Below the pieces are notes generated by a model, which had not been told where the DNA came from, made no database searches, and was given only the letters and a program-made list of their open reading frames with translations. A stretch of DNA of 26,980 bases from Cymbomonas tetramitiformis. Taxonomy: Eukaryota > Chlorophyta > Pyramimonadophyceae > Pyramimonadales > Pyramimonadaceae. Made by a program: the position numbers and the translations under genes. Where the stretch lies: positions 1 through 26,980 of the forward strand of contig LGRX02027670.1 in NCBI GenBank assembly GCA_001247695.2, written 5' to 3'. This document shows positions 25,698 through 26,980 of this stretch, piece after piece. The number at the start of each line of letters is the position of its first letter. Within the stretch, counting starts at the first letter, position 1.

Positions 25698-26980
25698 ACA
25701 AGGTCGGGTTGGTGGGCGTTCGGCTCACGCACGTCATGCGCAGGCGCACCCTCTAGTTTACCCGCGCCAGCTCTGCACTTATGGGATCACACCCAGCCTG
25801 TGTACGCAGCTCGTGGGAGGGGCGGATGATGTGAGGTCATGGGAGGGAGAGTCGTTTGTCGTGTGGCCGTCGTCAGTTGGAGGGGGGTGTAGAGTTGTAG
25901 ACAAGGTCGGGTTGGTGGGCGTTCGGCTCACGCACGTCATGCGCAGGCGCACCCTCTGGTTTACCCGCCCCAGCTCTGTACGCATGGGATCACACCCAGC
26001 CTGTGTACGCAGCTCGTGGGAGGGGCGGATGATGTGAGGTCATGGGAGGGAGAGTCGTTTGTCGTGTGGCCGTCGTCGGTTGGAGGGGGGTGTAGAGTTG
26101 TAGACAAGGTATGGGTTGGTGGGCGTTCGGCTCACGCACGTCATGCGCAGGCGCACCCTCTAGTTTACCCGCGCCAGCATTGCACTTATGGGATCACACC
26201 CAGCCTGTGTACGCAGCTCGTGGGAGGGGCGGATGATGTGAGGTCATGGGAGGGAGAGTCGTTTGTCGTGTGGCCGTCGTCAGTTGGAGGGGGTGTAGAG
26301 TTGTAGACAAGGTCGGGTTGGTGGGCGTTCGGCTCACGCACGTCATGCGCAGGCGCACCCTCTAGTTTACCCGCGCCAGCTCTTCACTTATGGGATCACA
26401 CCCAGCCTGTGTACGCAGCTCGTGGGAGGGGCGGATGATGTGAGGTCATGGGAGGGAGAGTCGTTTGTCGTGTGGCCGTCGTCAGTTGGAGGAGGGTGTA
26501 GAGTTGTAGACAAGGTCGGGTTGGTGGGCGTTCGGCTCACGCACGTCATGCGAGCGCACCCTCTGGACTACCCGCGCCTGACGTGCACCTATGGGATCAC
26601 ACCCGGCGTGTACGCAGCTCGTGGGAGGGGCGGATGATGTGATGTCATGGGAGGGAGAGTCGTTTGTCGTGTGGCCGTCGTCAGTTGGAGGGGGGTGTAG
26701 AGTGGTAGACAAGGTCGGGTTGGTGGGCGTTCGGCTCACGCACGTCATGCGCAGGCGCACCCTCTAGTTTACCCGCGCCAGCTCTGCACGCACGGGATTA
26801 CACCCGGCCTGTGTACGCAGCTCGTGGGAGGGGCGGATGATGTGAGGTCCTGGGAGGTGGAGTCGTTTGTCGTGTGGCCGTTCAGTTGGAGGGGGGTGTG
26901 GAGTTGTAGATAAGGTCGGGTTGGTGGGCGTTCGGCTCACGCACGTCATGTGCATGCGCACCCTCTAGTTTACCCGCGCC
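25698..26980. repeat. Satellite, about 203-bp period, at least six units
   Basis: The landmark CGGCTCACGCACGTCATG occurs at 25721, 25924, 26128, 26330, 26533, 26732 and 26933, with spacings of 203, 204, 202, 203, 199 and 201 bp. Units are GT-rich on the plus strand (for example GGGAGGGAGAGTCGTTTGTC) and differ by small indels and substitutions. Long open frames across the array are repeat artefacts. The array continues past the window end. Confidence 0.95.

Noticed and set aside
25552..26760. Long open frames across the 203-bp satellite on both strands
   Set aside because: They follow the repeat period, recur in shifted copies, and have low-complexity Val/Gly/Arg composition; they are artefacts of a tandem array without stops.

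Overview
The window is eukaryotic chromosomal DNA. A split gene with consistent GT-AG introns lies at the left edge, satellite and tRNA-like repeats lie at the right edge, and the middle holds an approximately 18 kb block (about 4575-22830) that looks like an integrated fragment of a large double-stranded DNA virus. That block is nearly intron-free and densely coded on both strands. It reuses one AT-rich promoter word (TATATATACG / TATAAATACG) and places AATAAA signals shortly after some stops. Host species and virus lineage cannot be fixed from sequence alone: no capsid protein, DNA polymerase or packaging ATPase is in view.

Layout. 1-1207: three exons of an unrecognised host gene on the minus strand. 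1206-4574: a 3.4 kb palindromic (foldback) element with 11-bp satellite arrays in its ends, a tRNA-like sequence in each arm and a 116-bp MITE nested in the right arm. It sits exactly between host and viral sequence. 4575-6002: viral protein with a possible CxxC/HxxxH zinc site. 6686-7720: membrane-anchored GT-D (DUF1792-like) glycosyltransferase. 7800-8060: palindromic repeats that cut off a Ulp1/C48-like protease (8061-8435, minus). 8675-9534 (minus): multi-pass membrane protein split by a frameshift. 9813-10547: unknown. 10704-11438: permuted NlpC/P60-like papain-fold protein. 11595-13871: large AT-rich coiled-coil protein with GNPD repeats. 13872-15150: non-viral-looking AT-rich insertion with inverted hammerhead-ribozyme-like repeats. 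15160-16342: secreted/anchored glycoprotein with a late frameshift. 16346-16642 (minus): small membrane protein. 16702-18057 (minus): protein kinase. 18215-22740: SF3-like helicase whose 3' part is broken by a C-tract frameshift, a possible 195-nt intron and an in-frame stop. 22836-26980: host repeats, namely 510-bp tandem units each carrying a tRNA-like sequence, perfect hairpins, and a 203-bp satellite that runs off the window.

Reading the block as a whole: the surviving genes cover replication (helicase), signalling (kinase), protein processing (Ulp1-like, NlpC/P60-like), glycosylation and envelope/membrane functions, as expected of a large DNA virus. At least five genes carry frameshifts, truncation or nonsense changes and transposons have landed inside, so the copy is most simply a decaying endogenous viral element. 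Some lesions sit in homopolymers and could instead be assembly errors or programmed frameshifts.
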